Origin: UBA1672 sp046542355
GTDB lineage: Bacteria; Pseudomonadota; Alphaproteobacteria; Micavibrionales; Micavibrionaceae
DNA length: 64,000 nt
Direction of reading: 5' to 3'
Assembly (NCBI GenBank): GCA_046542355.1
Contig: JBKHBN010000002.1
Span: 50,982 to 114,981 of the forward strand
Shown here one piece after another: positions 7,250-16,079 of the stretch. The notes under the pieces are model-generated. The model saw only the letters and a list, made by a program, of their open reading frames with translations. It searched no databases and was not told the DNA's origin. Within the stretch, counting starts at the first letter, position 1. The number at the start of each line of letters is the position of its first letter. Made by a program: the position numbers and the translations under genes.

Positions 7250-10200
7250 ATGAAAAAATTCTTCTTTTTCGTGTCTTTATGTTTGTCTCTTACGTTATTT
7301 GCTCCTTTGTGTATGGCCCAAAATGGGATCGAGCTGCGCATAGGAATGCATAGCGAATATGCACGTCTTGTTTTTGGCTGGCCGGAAAAAACAACTTACA
7401 CCATAAAGGAACAAGCTGGTACGCTGACAATTGAATTTGCAGATGGCGGCACACTGGATACATCACAGGCTGACTTGCAGGCCTTGCCAGAGATTACAGA
7501 TATAGAAGAAATCTCTCAAGATCCGCTGCGCGTAACCTTTCGCATCCCCCAAGGCAGCAGGCTAAGGGATTTTTCAATCGGAAAGCGTGTTGTTGTGGAT
7601 GTGTACCTCCCGCAAGATGTTCTAAGGCAAAAGAAAGCTGCTACGCCTCCACAGGAAGAGGTAAGCGATGCGCCCGAGCCGCGTAAAAAACCGGCTCAGC
7701 TTCAGGCTCAAAATAAGGTGGAGCAAAACCCTGTGCCCCTTAATTCCAGTATGACACAAAAAGAACAGCCCGCTACGAAGGAACAGCCCGAAGAAAAAAA
7801 AGCAGAAGAAATAATAACAGAGCCGCTGCCAAAGCCGAAGATAGCACTGGTTACCGAAAGACTTGAGCAAGCCAGAAAAAGGAAGGATGAACGCTGGGCA
7901 CAAAGTGCAAACGAAACACAGACAAACCAGCAGGCAGACTCAAAACAGGAACAAGCGCCGCAATATCCTCCCGAAGTTGCGCGCGCTATTGAAGATAAAC
8001 ATCATGTTGTTTCCTTCAGGGGCACGCAGGAATTATCTCTGGCAGCCTATATAGAAGGAGGCGTGCTCTGGATAGCCGTCTTGGGAGCCAATGATATTAA
8101 CTTCCCATCCCTCCTCAGCCCCACCCCTGAAATTTTTTCTAAAATAGAGCGTTTTTATGATGGTGATGGCTTTGACCTCTATCGAGTGAGGTTGCCAGAT
8201 CAAGAGCACGGCAGCTTTTATACAAAAGCGATCGGCGGTGCTCTGGCGTGGGACATCATCATGGGAGATAAGGTGCGCGAAACAAAACCAGTCGAACCGC
8301 GTCGGGAAATAAGCACAACCAAAGGCGCGCGCGGCGGCAAGGTTATCTGGCCATTGGAACTGCTCTCAGATATTGTTGAGTTTCCTGACCCGGTTTATGG
8401 TCGTAAACTCTTCATTGTAACGGTCAAAAACGCAAACCAGCTCAGCGGTGCAGCGCGGCACTTTGTTGATTTTGACGTTCTTCATTCGCCCGTCGGCATG
8501 GTCATTCGCCCGAAAGTCGATGATCTTCAGGTTCGCATCATAGAAGAGGGCGTTGAAATTTCAAGGCCGGGCGCAGGGCTAAGCGTTGGTTTGCCCAAGG
8601 ATATAGAAGCCATCGAGTTATATGAGAAAAATAAAAAAGAACGCATTAAAGCAAAGGCATGGCTTACGGCCAAAGAAAGTATATTTTTCCAGTTCGATGA
8701 ATGGAAACTGGGCAGCGGAGAGGCTTTGCCGCGTTATGAGATGGTTCTGCTCTCGGCAATGCACGGCCACCAGCAAGACATATTCGTTCAGGAATTGCTC
8801 AAGCTGGGAAAAATGTTTCTCGCGCATGGGCGCGCTGCGGAAGCTCTGGGATATTTTGAGTATGCGCGTTCTGTTTTTCCGGCATTGGGAGCCGGCACTG
8901 AATTTCGGCTCTTGCGCGGCGCTGCCAAGGTGCTTGACTGGAAAAACGAAGAGGCTTTAGCCGATTTCGCACATCAGGAGCTTGAGGAAAATGAGGAAGT
9001 AAAATTATGGCGGGCTTTTGTTCTGGCAGGGCTTGAAGATTGGCAGCAGGCCGCATCTTACCTGCCGGAAGATTACACGCCGATCTATGTATATCCTGAT
9101 AAGATAGGGCTGTATCTGGCGCTGGTTCTGGTTGAAATTAATTTACGTGATGGAGATGTTGAACAGGCCGATGAGCTGATACGCTATATCGATACAAAAC
9201 AGGAAAAATTAAAAGCGCCGCAAAGGGCAGCGCTGCAATACCTGAAAGGAGAAGCCGCGCGCCAACGCGGAGAAATAGAAGAGGCCAAAAATCTATGGCA
9301 GGGCTTGACGCGTGATAAAGATGATCTCTACCGCACAAAAGCGGGACTTGCTCTGACAATGCTCTTGCGTCAGCAAAACGAGATATCCAATAAGGAGGCC
9401 ATAGACCGCCTCGAGCGCCTGCGCTATGCATGGCGCGGTGATGGTCTTGAGGCGCAGGTAAATTATGAACTGGGCAATGCGTACTTTAAAGATAAAAAAT
9501 TTGTTAAAGGGCTAAGCATTATGCGCGAAGCGGCGACCACCGCAAAAAACATGGAAGCTCTGGCCGAGCGCATCGCAGGCAACATGGCGCGCACCTATAC
9601 GGATATGTTTATGACAAACGAACTGGATAATGTATCTGCGCTTGATGCCGTAGCTGTCTATGACCAGTTTAAGGAGTTAACGCCTGTGGGCAAGGAAGGC
9701 GACAAACTGGTTCAGCGTCTGGCCGAGCATCTGGTGAAATCTGATCTTCTCGGCAAAGCTGGAAAATTGCTGCGCTATCAGGTAGATCACCGTCTCAGAG
9801 GCAAGGAAAGACTGGAAATAGCGATTCGTCTGGCGGCGATATCACTATTGGACAAGGCGCCACAAAAAGCATTGGATGCTTTAGGCAAAGCCGGTGAAGC
9901 TTTAAGGCACATATCCGATAAAGAAGAAATAAAACAGCGCCAGCGGGAAATTGATCTTTTGAAAATTCGTGCCTATTCGCAAAACGGAGAATACAACAAG
10001 GCTCTGTCATTAATTGAAAAACTCCCGATGGATAAAATTGTAAACAGGCTGCGCGCCGATATCGCTTGGAAGGTAGGCTATTGGGATGTGGCGGCTGCTG
10101 CGCTTAAAGAGGTTTTAATCGATGAGGACATCCGGCAAGGTGATATGCTCACTCCCCAGCAGGTTGATCTAATTTTAAGCCGCGCAATCGCACTCAACCT

Positions 10201-10414
10201 CGATAACGATACGATCGCCCTGGCCAATATGCGTGAAAAATTCACAGGCAGAATGGTAGAGGCCAACCGTGACAAAGCGCGCCAGTTTGAGCTTATTACC
10301 CGCAAGCAAAGCCCGGTTATGTTGGATGATCGTGATACGCTCATGTCCGCAGTGGCAGAAGTTGATCTCTTTCAAGAGTTCCTTGAGAGCTACCGCAATT
10401 CACAAACCAATTAG
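7250..10414 (+). CDS. Large exported TPR protein of the flagellar region
   Basis: The 1054-residue product begins with a clear signal peptide (1-24, cleavage after CMA). Residues about 27-120 resemble an AMIN-type domain, a fold that binds peptidoglycan in other envelope proteins. A Glu/Pro/Lys/Gln-rich linker follows (about 125-245), then a beta-rich middle part and a long array of degenerate tetratricopeptide repeats (about 500-1000, for instance AHGRAAEALGYFEYARSVFP). It is probably periplasmic and acts as a scaffold; position beside MotB and MotE-like genes suggests a stator or basal-body role. This is inference. It runs convergently into fliP, with three bases between the stop codons. 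Confidence 0.65.
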   Translation: MKKFFFFVSLCLSLTLFAPLCMAQNGIELRIGMHSEYARLVFGWPEKTTYTIKEQAGTLTIEFADGGTLDTSQADLQALPEITDIEEISQDPLRVTFRIPQGSRLRDFSIGKRVVVDVYLPQDVLRQKKAATPPQEEVSDAPEPRKKPAQLQAQNKVEQNPVPLNSSMTQKEQPATKEQPEEKKAEEIITEPLPKPKIALVTERLEQARKRKDERWAQSANETQTNQQADSKQEQAPQYPPEVARAIEDKHHVVSFRGTQELSLAAYIEGGVLWIAVLGANDINFPSLLSPTPEIFSKIERFYDGDGFDLYRVRLPDQEHGSFYTKAIGGALAWDIIMGDKVRETKPVEPRREISTTKGARGGKVIWPLELLSDIVEFPDPVYGRKLFIVTVKNANQLSGAARHFVDFDVLHSPVGMVIRPKVDDLQVRIIEEGVEISRPGAGLSVGLPKDIEAIELYEKNKKERIKAKAWLTAKESIFFQFDEWKLGSGEALPRYEMVLLSAMHGHQQDIFVQELLKLGKMFLAHGRAAEALGYFEYARSVFPALGAGTEFRLLRGAAKVLDWKNEEALADFAHQELEENEEVKLWRAFVLAGLEDWQQAASYLPEDYTPIYVYPDKIGLYLALVLVEINLRDGDVEQADELIRYIDTKQEKLKAPQRAALQYLKGEAARQRGEIEEAKNLWQGLTRDKDDLYRTKAGLALTMLLRQQNEISNKEAIDRLERLRYAWRGDGLEAQVNYELGNAYFKDKKFVKGLSIMREAATTAKNMEALAERIAGNMARTYTDMFMTNELDNVSALDAVAVYDQFKELTPVGKEGDKLVQRLAEHLVKSDLLGKAGKLLRYQVDHRLRGKERLEIAIRLAAISLLDKAPQKALDALGKAGEALRHISDKEEIKQRQREIDLLKIRAYSQNGEYNKALSLIEKLPMDKIVNRLRADIAWKVGYWDVAAAALKEVLIDEDIRQGDMLTPQQVDLILSRAIALNLDNDTIALANMREKFTGRMVEANRDKARQFELITRKQSPVMLDDRDTLMSAVAEVDLFQEFLESYRNSQTN

Positions 10415-10417
10415 AAT

Positions 10418-11236
10418 CTAGCCGCCACCACCCAGAACGCCAAAACTCTGGATCAAAGAACCGGCAATCAGATGCCAGCCATCAACCAGAACAAAGAAAA
10501 TAATCTTGAAAGGCAGGGAGATCGTAACAGGAGGCAACATCATCATCCCCATTGACATCAAAATGGAAGCCGTCACCATATCAATGATTAAAAAGGGCAA
10601 AAACAGCATGAAGCCGATCTCGAACGCGCGCCTTAACTCTGAAATCATGAAAGAGGGGATAACAATTTGCAATGGAATATCCATAGCATTGTCATAAGGG
10701 CCGCTCTCGCTTAACTCAATGAACAGCGTCAAATCCTGATCGCGCACGTGCTGAAGCATAAATTGCTTAAAGGGCGTGCTTGTGCGCTCAAAGGCCTGCA
10801 TTTCATCTATTTCCTCATTGATCAGTGGAGAAATGCCGCTTTCATAGGCGCTATACAGGGTTGGCGACATGATAAAAAAGGTCATGAACATGGCCAGAGA
10901 AATCAAAACTGAATTAGGCGGCGTTTGTTGCGCGCCAATAGCGGTACGCAAAAACGACAGTACAATGATGATTCGCGTAAACGAAGTCATCATAATCAAA
11001 ATGGACGGAGCCAGCGACAAAACGCTGAGCAAGGCGACAAGCTGGATAACGCGGCCACTGACCGTACCGTCGCCATTTTCACCCAGATCAATTGAAATAT
11101 TCTGCGCAAGGGCAGGGGCGCTGCACACCAGAAAAACAAACAGCAAAACAGCCGCTTTAAACAATAAAGAGCGGCGGGAAAAGCCTGCTTCTGGGCGTCT
11201 GTAAACAGCGCACCTTTGATCTATATTTTGACACAT
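10418..11236 (-). CDS. fliP: Flagellar export gate protein FliP
   Basis: FliP forms, with FliQ and FliR, the entry gate of the flagellar type III export channel in the inner membrane. The 272-residue product has an N-terminal cleavable-type signal (about 22-45), followed by the family pattern of membrane helices and the motifs LSLAPSILIMMTSFTRIIIV, LRTAIGAQQTPPN and FEIGFMLFLPFLIIDMV. The frame opens with an ATG at 11236; a later start closer to the signal sequence is possible. It lies 32 bases downstream of fliO on the same strand and separately from fliQ and fliR, which are on the other strand 2 kb away. Confidence 0.95.
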   Translation of the reverse strand: MCQNIDQRCAVYRRPEAGFSRRSLLFKAAVLLFVFLVCSAPALAQNISIDLGENGDGTVSGRVIQLVALLSVLSLAPSILIMMTSFTRIIIVLSFLRTAIGAQQTPPNSVLISLAMFMTFFIMSPTLYSAYESGISPLINEEIDEMQAFERTSTPFKQFMLQHVRDQDLTLFIELSESGPYDNAMDIPLQIVIPSFMISELRRAFEIGFMLFLPFLIIDMVTASILMSMGMMMLPPVTISLPFKIIFFVLVDGWHLIAGSLIQSFGVLGGGG

Positions 11237-11268
11237 AAAACCATCATAGCCTGAGAGCTGTAATCTTC

Positions 11269-11604
11269 TTAAGTGACTTCATGAGCTTTTGTCGATTCGT
11301 CCACAGGAGGAGCAGAAATATCGGCTTTTATAAGCGTTTCGTCATTGGCACCAAGAATGACTAAGTGTTGCATCTCATCGCATTCAAGCAATACCACGCG
11401 CCTGCGCGCATCAAGGGGCAGGCTTTCAACAATGCGCAAACGCCGCTTGGCACTGCGAACAGAAGAGGTTTGCGCTGCAAGACCCAGCTTTTTAAGAAGC
11501 AGTGCAAGCCCGCCCATCAGCCCCAGAACAATGAATAACGCAAGCAAAAGCCTGACAAATTGTGACAATTCGGGCATAGCAAGGGCATCCATGAAAGAGC
11601 ACAT
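11269..11604 (-). CDS. fliO: Flagellar biosynthetic protein FliO
   Basis: FliO is a small membrane protein that helps assemble FliP into the export gate. The 111-residue product has one membrane segment (about 16-38, containing LLALFIVLGLMGGLALLL), followed by a basic stretch (RSAKRRLRIVESLPLDARRR) and a short beta-rich soluble domain with the typical LVILGANDE ending. It sits immediately upstream of fliP. The start at 11604 is accepted, but the ATG four codons later (11592) is equally possible. Confidence 0.85.
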   Translation of the reverse strand: MCSFMDALAMPELSQFVRLLLALFIVLGLMGGLALLLKKLGLAAQTSSVRSAKRRLRIVESLPLDARRRVVLLECDEMQHLVILGANDETLIKADISAPPVDESTKAHEVT

Positions 11605-11646
11605 CCTGTAAAAAAGAGTTTATGTGATGACACGCCCTAAAGCGTT

Positions 11647-12021
11647 TTACTCTTCAGGGGTATCATCAATTATAACGCTGTCAAAGGGGTTTTTTTGCCC
11701 GTTGGCACGATAGACATAGTATAAAATCTCTCCCACCGCGACAAAAGCCTCGGTCGGGATAGGGCTATCAAGCTCAATAGAAGTAAGGAGCTCGGCCAGA
11801 TTACTATCCTCACGCACAGCAATTCCATTATCAAAGGCAAGCTGCAAGATTTTCTCGGCCACATGCCCCCGCCCGGCAGCCGCGACCTTTGGCACTTTTT
11901 TGCCTCCTTCAGCGCCTTTTAAAGCAACAGCTGTCTTCTTATCAGGTATTTTTCTTATATTTAAACGGCTTAAGTCCTTATTAGCACCATCGGCAGCATG
12001 GTCATCGTGATATGTGGTCAT
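11647..12021 (-). CDS. FlhB C-domain paralogue (YlqH / FlhB2-like)
   Basis: The product (124 residues from the ATG at 12021) matches the cytoplasmic C-terminal domain of FlhB/YscU proteins: KKTAVALKG, then VAAAGRGHVAEKILQLAFDN and IPTEAFVAVGEILYYVYR. It lacks the membrane part and also the autocleavage motif NPTH, which is present in the full-length FlhB at 14559-15632. Such stand-alone domains occur next to flagellar genes in several phyla and are thought to affect export switching. ATG 12021 is preferred over the GTG at 12027 because the AGGAAG element is seven bases from the ATG and abuts the GTG. It is 42 bases upstream of fliO, and divergent from flgB with only 56 bases between. Confidence 0.8.
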   Translation of the reverse strand: MTTYHDDHAADGANKDLSRLNIRKIPDKKTAVALKGAEGGKKVPKVAAAGRGHVAEKILQLAFDNGIAVREDSNLAELLTSIELDSPIPTEAFVAVGEILYYVYRANGQKNPFDSVIIDDTPEE

Positions 12022-12077
12022 TGGCACACTTCCTGCATGGATAAATTCGAAACAAGCTTATAGTAAGGCAGGAAAGC

Positions 12078-12500
12078 ATGACAACACAAGATATAGGTCT
12101 TTTTCAGGCATTATCCGCAAAAATGGATTATCTGAACCAGCGCCAAAGCGTGATTGCCCAGAACATAGCCAATGCGGATACACCCGGATACCGCCCGCAG
12201 GATTTAGCCTCCGTTGATTTCTCCTCGTTGCTGGGGGCAAGTGCGCAAAGAGGGGCTTTGTCACTGCCAGATGTCGGTGTGGTAAAAACCAACGCGCAAC
12301 ACATCTCCACAGGCGCAGGACAAAACGTTAAAGTGAATGATCAGAAAAGTACGTACGAGGTTGCACCGGCAGGAAATGCCGTTGTTATCGAAGAACAGCT
12401 CGTCAACGCATCACAAAACGTCATGGATTATAACCTGATGGTTAATGTCTATCAAAAGCAGGTAGGGCTTATCCGCACGGCACTGGGGGTCGGTAGTTAG
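12078..12500 (+). CDS. flgB: Flagellar basal-body rod protein FlgB
   Basis: FlgB is a proximal rod subunit. The 140-residue product has the N-terminal helix and the rod signature QNIANADTPGYRPQDL (about 29-44), then the C-terminal helix found in rod and hook proteins. GCAGGAAAGC precedes the ATG. It starts a plus-strand run, flgB-flgC-fliE-fliQ-fliR-flhB, which encodes proximal rod, rod adaptor and export gate parts and is likely one operon. Confidence 0.95.
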   Translation: MTTQDIGLFQALSAKMDYLNQRQSVIAQNIANADTPGYRPQDLASVDFSSLLGASAQRGALSLPDVGVVKTNAQHISTGAGQNVKVNDQKSTYEVAPAGNAVVIEEQLVNASQNVMDYNLMVNVYQKQVGLIRTALGVGS

Positions 12501-12544
12501 AGCGTTTTGACATTGGGCACATAAGATTTTGAAAGGATAAAAGA

Positions 12545-12961
12545 ATGTCAGATATAATGAATGCACTCATAATTTCATCCAACGGCATGCGGGCACAGGG
12601 CACGCGCATTCGCGTGGTTTCCGAGAACGTGGCCAACGCAGAGACAACCGGCCTGACACCCGGAGCAGATCCTTACACGCGCCAGACGGTAAGCTTTAAA
12701 AATGAGCTGGATCGTCAGTTAGGCGTGTCTCTTGTCGAGGTGGGTGATATCGGCACAGACACCTCCACACCCTATACTTTGGAATATAAACCCGATCATC
12801 CCGCAGCCGATGAAACGGGATATGTTAAAATGCCAAACGTCAATATGATGATGGAACTGATGGACATTCGCGAGGCGCAGCGCTCTTATGAAGCAAACCT
12901 TGGTATTATGGAGCAATCTCGCACAATGATTTCAAAGACAATCGATTTGCTTCGCGTCTAA
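12545..12961 (+). CDS. flgC: Flagellar basal-body rod protein FlgC
   Basis: FlgC is a proximal rod subunit that assembles on FlgB. The 138-residue product has the N-terminal rod motif ENVANAETTG (about 28-37), the YKPDHPAADETGYVKMPNV segment typical for FlgC, and the C-terminal helix with EAQRSYEANLGIMEQSR. GAAAGGATAAAAG precedes the ATG. It lies 44 bases after flgB. Confidence 0.95.
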   Translation: MSDIMNALIISSNGMRAQGTRIRVVSENVANAETTGLTPGADPYTRQTVSFKNELDRQLGVSLVEVGDIGTDTSTPYTLEYKPDHPAADETGYVKMPNVNMMMELMDIREAQRSYEANLGIMEQSRTMISKTIDLLRV

Positions 12962-13006
12962 AGGCGCGCTACAATAAAAAGGCGTGTGGAAAGGGAATGA
13001 ACGATC

Positions 13007-13369
13007 ATGAGTATAAACGGTATTAACCCAAACGCAGCAATAGGTGCCTATTTGAACTCTCAACGCATTACAGGCGGTGAGGGAGATGTAACGGTACAAA
13101 ATGCGCTGGGCGGCACGCAGGGTCTTGGGGCGAATCAAAGCGCTGGTGAAACCAAATCCTTTTCAGATTTCCTTGAAAACCAGATTGAAACATCGCTCGA
13201 TACCATGAAATATGGGGAGCAAATGGCCGCCAAAGCGGTAACCGGAGAGGCAGACCTGACCGATATCGTACAGGCCGTAACGCAAGCCGAGATCACATTA
13301 CAAACGGTCGTAACGGTACGTGACAAGATGATTTCCGCCTATCAGGACATTATACGTATGCAAATTTAG
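13007..13369 (+). CDS. fliE: Flagellar hook-basal body protein FliE
   Basis: FliE joins the MS ring to the rod and is the first substrate of the flagellar exporter. The 120-residue product has a variable N-terminal half and the conserved C-terminal part with SFSDFLENQIETSLDTMKYG, AVTGEADLTDIVQAVTQAE and VVTVRDKMISAYQDIIRMQI-type end (from about residue 50). It is 45 bases after flgC and is followed by a 96-base gap before fliQ. Confidence 0.93.
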   Translation: MSINGINPNAAIGAYLNSQRITGGEGDVTVQNALGGTQGLGANQSAGETKSFSDFLENQIETSLDTMKYGEQMAAKAVTGEADLTDIVQAVTQAEITLQTVVTVRDKMISAYQDIIRMQI

Positions 13370-13465
13370 GGAGCGTACCCATAAAATTTTTCCATTCTGG
13401 ATAAGCGTGCAGAGCGCGGACATTCCCTGTTTTACCGAATCGTCTCTCCTGTTACTGTGCTATAT

Positions 13466-13732
13466 ATGAACGAAGCAGAAATTATTGAAGTAACGCGACA
13501 GGCTCTTATGCTGACCATCCAAATCAGCTTGCCTGTTATGCTGGTCGGATTGCTGGTCGGTGTGTCAATTGCACTGGTTCAGGCATTGACGCAGGTGCAG
13601 GAAATCACGCTGGTCTTTGTTCCCAAGATTGTTGCGATCTTGTTTTCGCTATTTTTATTTCTGCCATGGATGGGGCAATCGCTGGTTATCTTTATGCAGA
13701 TGCTGGCAGACCGTATCGTAGCCGGAGGATAG
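13466..13732 (+). CDS. fliQ: Flagellar export gate protein FliQ
   Basis: FliQ is a small two-helix component of the export gate. From ATG 13466 the product is 88 residues and begins MNEAEIIEVTRQAL, the standard family start, followed by helices around 16-40 and 50-78 with ALVQALTQVQEITLVFVPKI between them. A GTG three codons earlier (13457) would add MLY and is less likely. The gene ends four bases before fliR starts. Confidence 0.93.
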   Translation: MNEAEIIEVTRQALMLTIQISLPVMLVGLLVGVSIALVQALTQVQEITLVFVPKIVAILFSLFLFLPWMGQSLVIFMQMLADRIVAGG

Positions 13733-13736
13733 CACC

Positions 13737-14531
13737 ATGCAAAGCGCGCTGGAGGCATTCCTGACAAGCGGCGTTCTGGCCTTTATGCTTACCTTTATGC
13801 GCATCGGCACAGCCGCCATGATCATGCCTGGCATAGGGGATTCTTTCATCAACGCGCGCGTTCGTTTGCATATAGCACTGGCACTGTCTCTCGTTCTCAC
13901 GCCCCTTGTGATGGTTTATATTCCCTCACCTGTGCCACCCACCATAGCTTTGATACAATTAATCGTCATGGAAATGATTATCGGCCTGATGATTGGAACG
14001 GTTGCCCGCATTTTTATCGTCGCGCTGGACACAGCCGGAATGGTCATTTCTGCGCAATCAGGATTGGCCAACGCTCAGGTTTTCAATCCCACGCAAGCCA
14101 CGCAAGGCTCCTTGATTGGTTCACTATTATCAATGGTTGGCGCTGTATTGGTATTCGCGGCCAATTTACACCACTTGCTGATCATGGGGCTGATTGAGAG
14201 CTACCAGATGTTTCCCATGGGCACGATACCGGATTTCGGATCAATGGCCGAGCTTATAGCCAGAGCGGTCTCCGCGAGTTTTTCAATCGGGGTGAAACTG
14301 GCCGCACCTTTTATTGTCCTGACATTACTGATATATACCGGTATGGGAGTTCTCACCCGCCTGATGCCGCAGGTGCAGGTTTTCCTCATTGCTGTTCCGG
14401 CACAAATACTGCTGGCACTTATCTTGCTAGGGCTGGTCATAGCAGCATTATTCTCGGTGTGGCTGCAAGATTACCGCTCCGCAATGTTCTTCTTTTTCTC
14501 CAGCGCTGCCAGTACGCCGGCGCCGGGATAA
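13737..14531 (+). CDS. fliR: Flagellar export gate protein FliR
   Basis: FliR completes the FliPQR export gate. The 264-residue product has about six hydrophobic helices, the FliR motifs TFMRIGTAAMIMPGIGD (near 20-36) and DTAGMVISAQSGLANAQVFN (near 99-118), and the helical C-terminal segment LTRLMPQVQVFLIAVPAQI. GGAGGATAGC precedes the ATG. It lies between fliQ (four-base gap) and flhB (27-base gap). Confidence 0.94.
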   Translation: MQSALEAFLTSGVLAFMLTFMRIGTAAMIMPGIGDSFINARVRLHIALALSLVLTPLVMVYIPSPVPPTIALIQLIVMEMIIGLMIGTVARIFIVALDTAGMVISAQSGLANAQVFNPTQATQGSLIGSLLSMVGAVLVFAANLHHLLIMGLIESYQMFPMGTIPDFGSMAELIARAVSASFSIGVKLAAPFIVLTLLIYTGMGVLTRLMPQVQVFLIAVPAQILLALILLGLVIAALFSVWLQDYRSAMFFFFSSAASTPAPG

Positions 14532-14558
14532 AAGCCATAACAGGAAAGAGGGTACGAT

Positions 14559-15632
14559 ATGGCCGAAGATCAAACCGATGATTCCCAGAAAACCGAAGAC
14601 CCCACCCCCAAGAAACTGGAGGAGGCACGCAAACGCGGGCAGGTGGCTCTTTCAAGAGAGGTTAATAACTGGGTCATGATTTGTGCGGCAACCATTTTGG
14701 TCATTGCTTTGGCAGGCTCGATGTTTACCCAGCTTAAAGAGACAATGGCTCTTTATATCGAGCAGGCACATGCTTTGCCGCAAGCACCCGGAGGTCTGGG
14801 GATTGTACTTGGCGGAGCAACGAAAAAAGTCATGTCGATTATGATCCTGCCGTTTCTGGTTTTGCTGGTAGCGGCATTTCTCGCTCCTTTTTTGCAGGTC
14901 GGCCCGTTATTTGCCCCCGAAGTTATAAAACCGGATTTTAAAAAAATATCGCCCATAAGCGGATTTTCCAGATTATTTTCACTGCGCTCACTCATGGAGT
15001 TTGCCAAGGGAGTTGCAAAGATCACTATCGTGGGGGCAGTCGCCACTGCGGTATTGTATCCCTATCTGGGACAATTCGAGCATTTGATCGATCTGCCGAT
15101 GATTATGGTGCTTGATGAGCTTAGATTTATGGTGATACGGATGCTGATCGGCATTTTGATTGTCCTTGCCATTATTGCGGGCATAGATCTCGTATATCAG
15201 CGCTACGAATACAATAAAAAGATGCGCATGAGCCGTCAGGAAGTGCGCGACGAGTATAAGCAATCCGAAGGTGATCCGCACATAAAAGGGAAATTACGCC
15301 AGCTACGACTGGAAAGAGCGCGCAGGCGCATGATGCAAGCCGTGCCAACCGCGGATGTGGTCATCACCAACCCGACTCACTACTCAATTGCTCTGAAATA
15401 TGACCCGCAGGAAAGCCCCGCGCCGATAGTTGTGGCCAAGGGAATCAATGAAACAGCTTTGCGTATTCGTGAGATTGCCAAGGAAAATGATATTATTCTC
15501 TATGAAGACAAGCCTCTGGCTCGCGCACTATATGATGCTGTCGAACTTGAAGACATGATCCCCGTTGAATATTTCAAGGCGGTTGCTGAGATCATATCCT
15601 ACGTCTTCAAGCTCAAAGGCAAGATGAAATAA
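14559..15632 (+). CDS. flhB: Flagellar export switch protein FlhB
   Basis: FlhB controls the order in which flagellar substrates are exported. The 357-residue product starts with the family signature KTEDPTPKKLEEARKRGQVA (about 10-29), has four membrane helices up to about residue 210, and a cytoplasmic domain with the autocleavage motif NPTH in VVITNPTHYSIALKYDP near residue 267. It keeps all features needed for self-cleavage. A related stand-alone C-domain without NPTH is encoded at 11647-12021. FlhB ends the plus-strand operon; the next gene is convergent. Confidence 0.96.
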   Translation: MAEDQTDDSQKTEDPTPKKLEEARKRGQVALSREVNNWVMICAATILVIALAGSMFTQLKETMALYIEQAHALPQAPGGLGIVLGGATKKVMSIMILPFLVLLVAAFLAPFLQVGPLFAPEVIKPDFKKISPISGFSRLFSLRSLMEFAKGVAKITIVGAVATAVLYPYLGQFEHLIDLPMIMVLDELRFMVIRMLIGILIVLAIIAGIDLVYQRYEYNKKMRMSRQEVRDEYKQSEGDPHIKGKLRQLRLERARRRMMQAVPTADVVITNPTHYSIALKYDPQESPAPIVVAKGINETALRIREIAKENDIILYEDKPLARALYDAVELEDMIPVEYFKAVAEIISYVFKLKGKMK

Positions 15633-15651
15633 CAATATTTTTCAAATACTT

Positions 15652-15972
15652 CTACACATCAAATTCAGACAAGGATTTAAGGTTTTTGCGTAACTGAGCC
15701 TTGCGTATACGTTTTTTCAGGTCACGCTCCTCACGATCCCCTTGCTTGCGCAACGCCCAAATAGATAAAACAGGCGGAATAAAAAACAGCATGGCCAAAA
15801 GCTGTTGGTCACCGTAACTCTCTTTAACAATAAAAGCGGCAAAGACAATCATAGCAATATTGGCGACATAGGCCAAAATGCGGACAGCGCAAGAGCCGCG
15901 CCATGGGAAAGAGCATGATTTCTTGCTTGAGGGGTCGTCATTCAATTGGCTTTCGGCAGTATTATTTGGCAT
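15652..15972 (-). CDS. Hypothetical two-helix membrane protein
   Basis: I do not recognise a family. The 106-residue product (from ATG 15972) has a polar N-terminus, two adjacent membrane segments (about 31-51 and 58-74), and a very basic C-terminus (RKQGDREERDLKKRIRKAQL). The start at 15972 is chosen because GGAGG lies five bases upstream; the frame is open to 16026, which would add 18 residues with no ribosome-binding site. It runs convergently to flhB with 19 bases between the stops. A small inner-membrane protein with the positive tail in the cytoplasm is the simplest reading. Confidence 0.6.
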   Translation of the reverse strand: MPNNTAESQLNDDPSSKKSCSFPWRGSCAVRILAYVANIAMIVFAAFIVKESYGDQQLLAMLFFIPPVLSIWALRKQGDREERDLKKRIRKAQLRKNLKSLSEFDV

Positions 15973-16079
15973 TATATCCTCCATAGTCTTGGTATCGCCA
16001 TAACCCGTGCGGTTGTGATATAACAATAGCGCATATTTGATATGGATAAAACCGGCCTTGAAATTAAAAGGATAAACTG

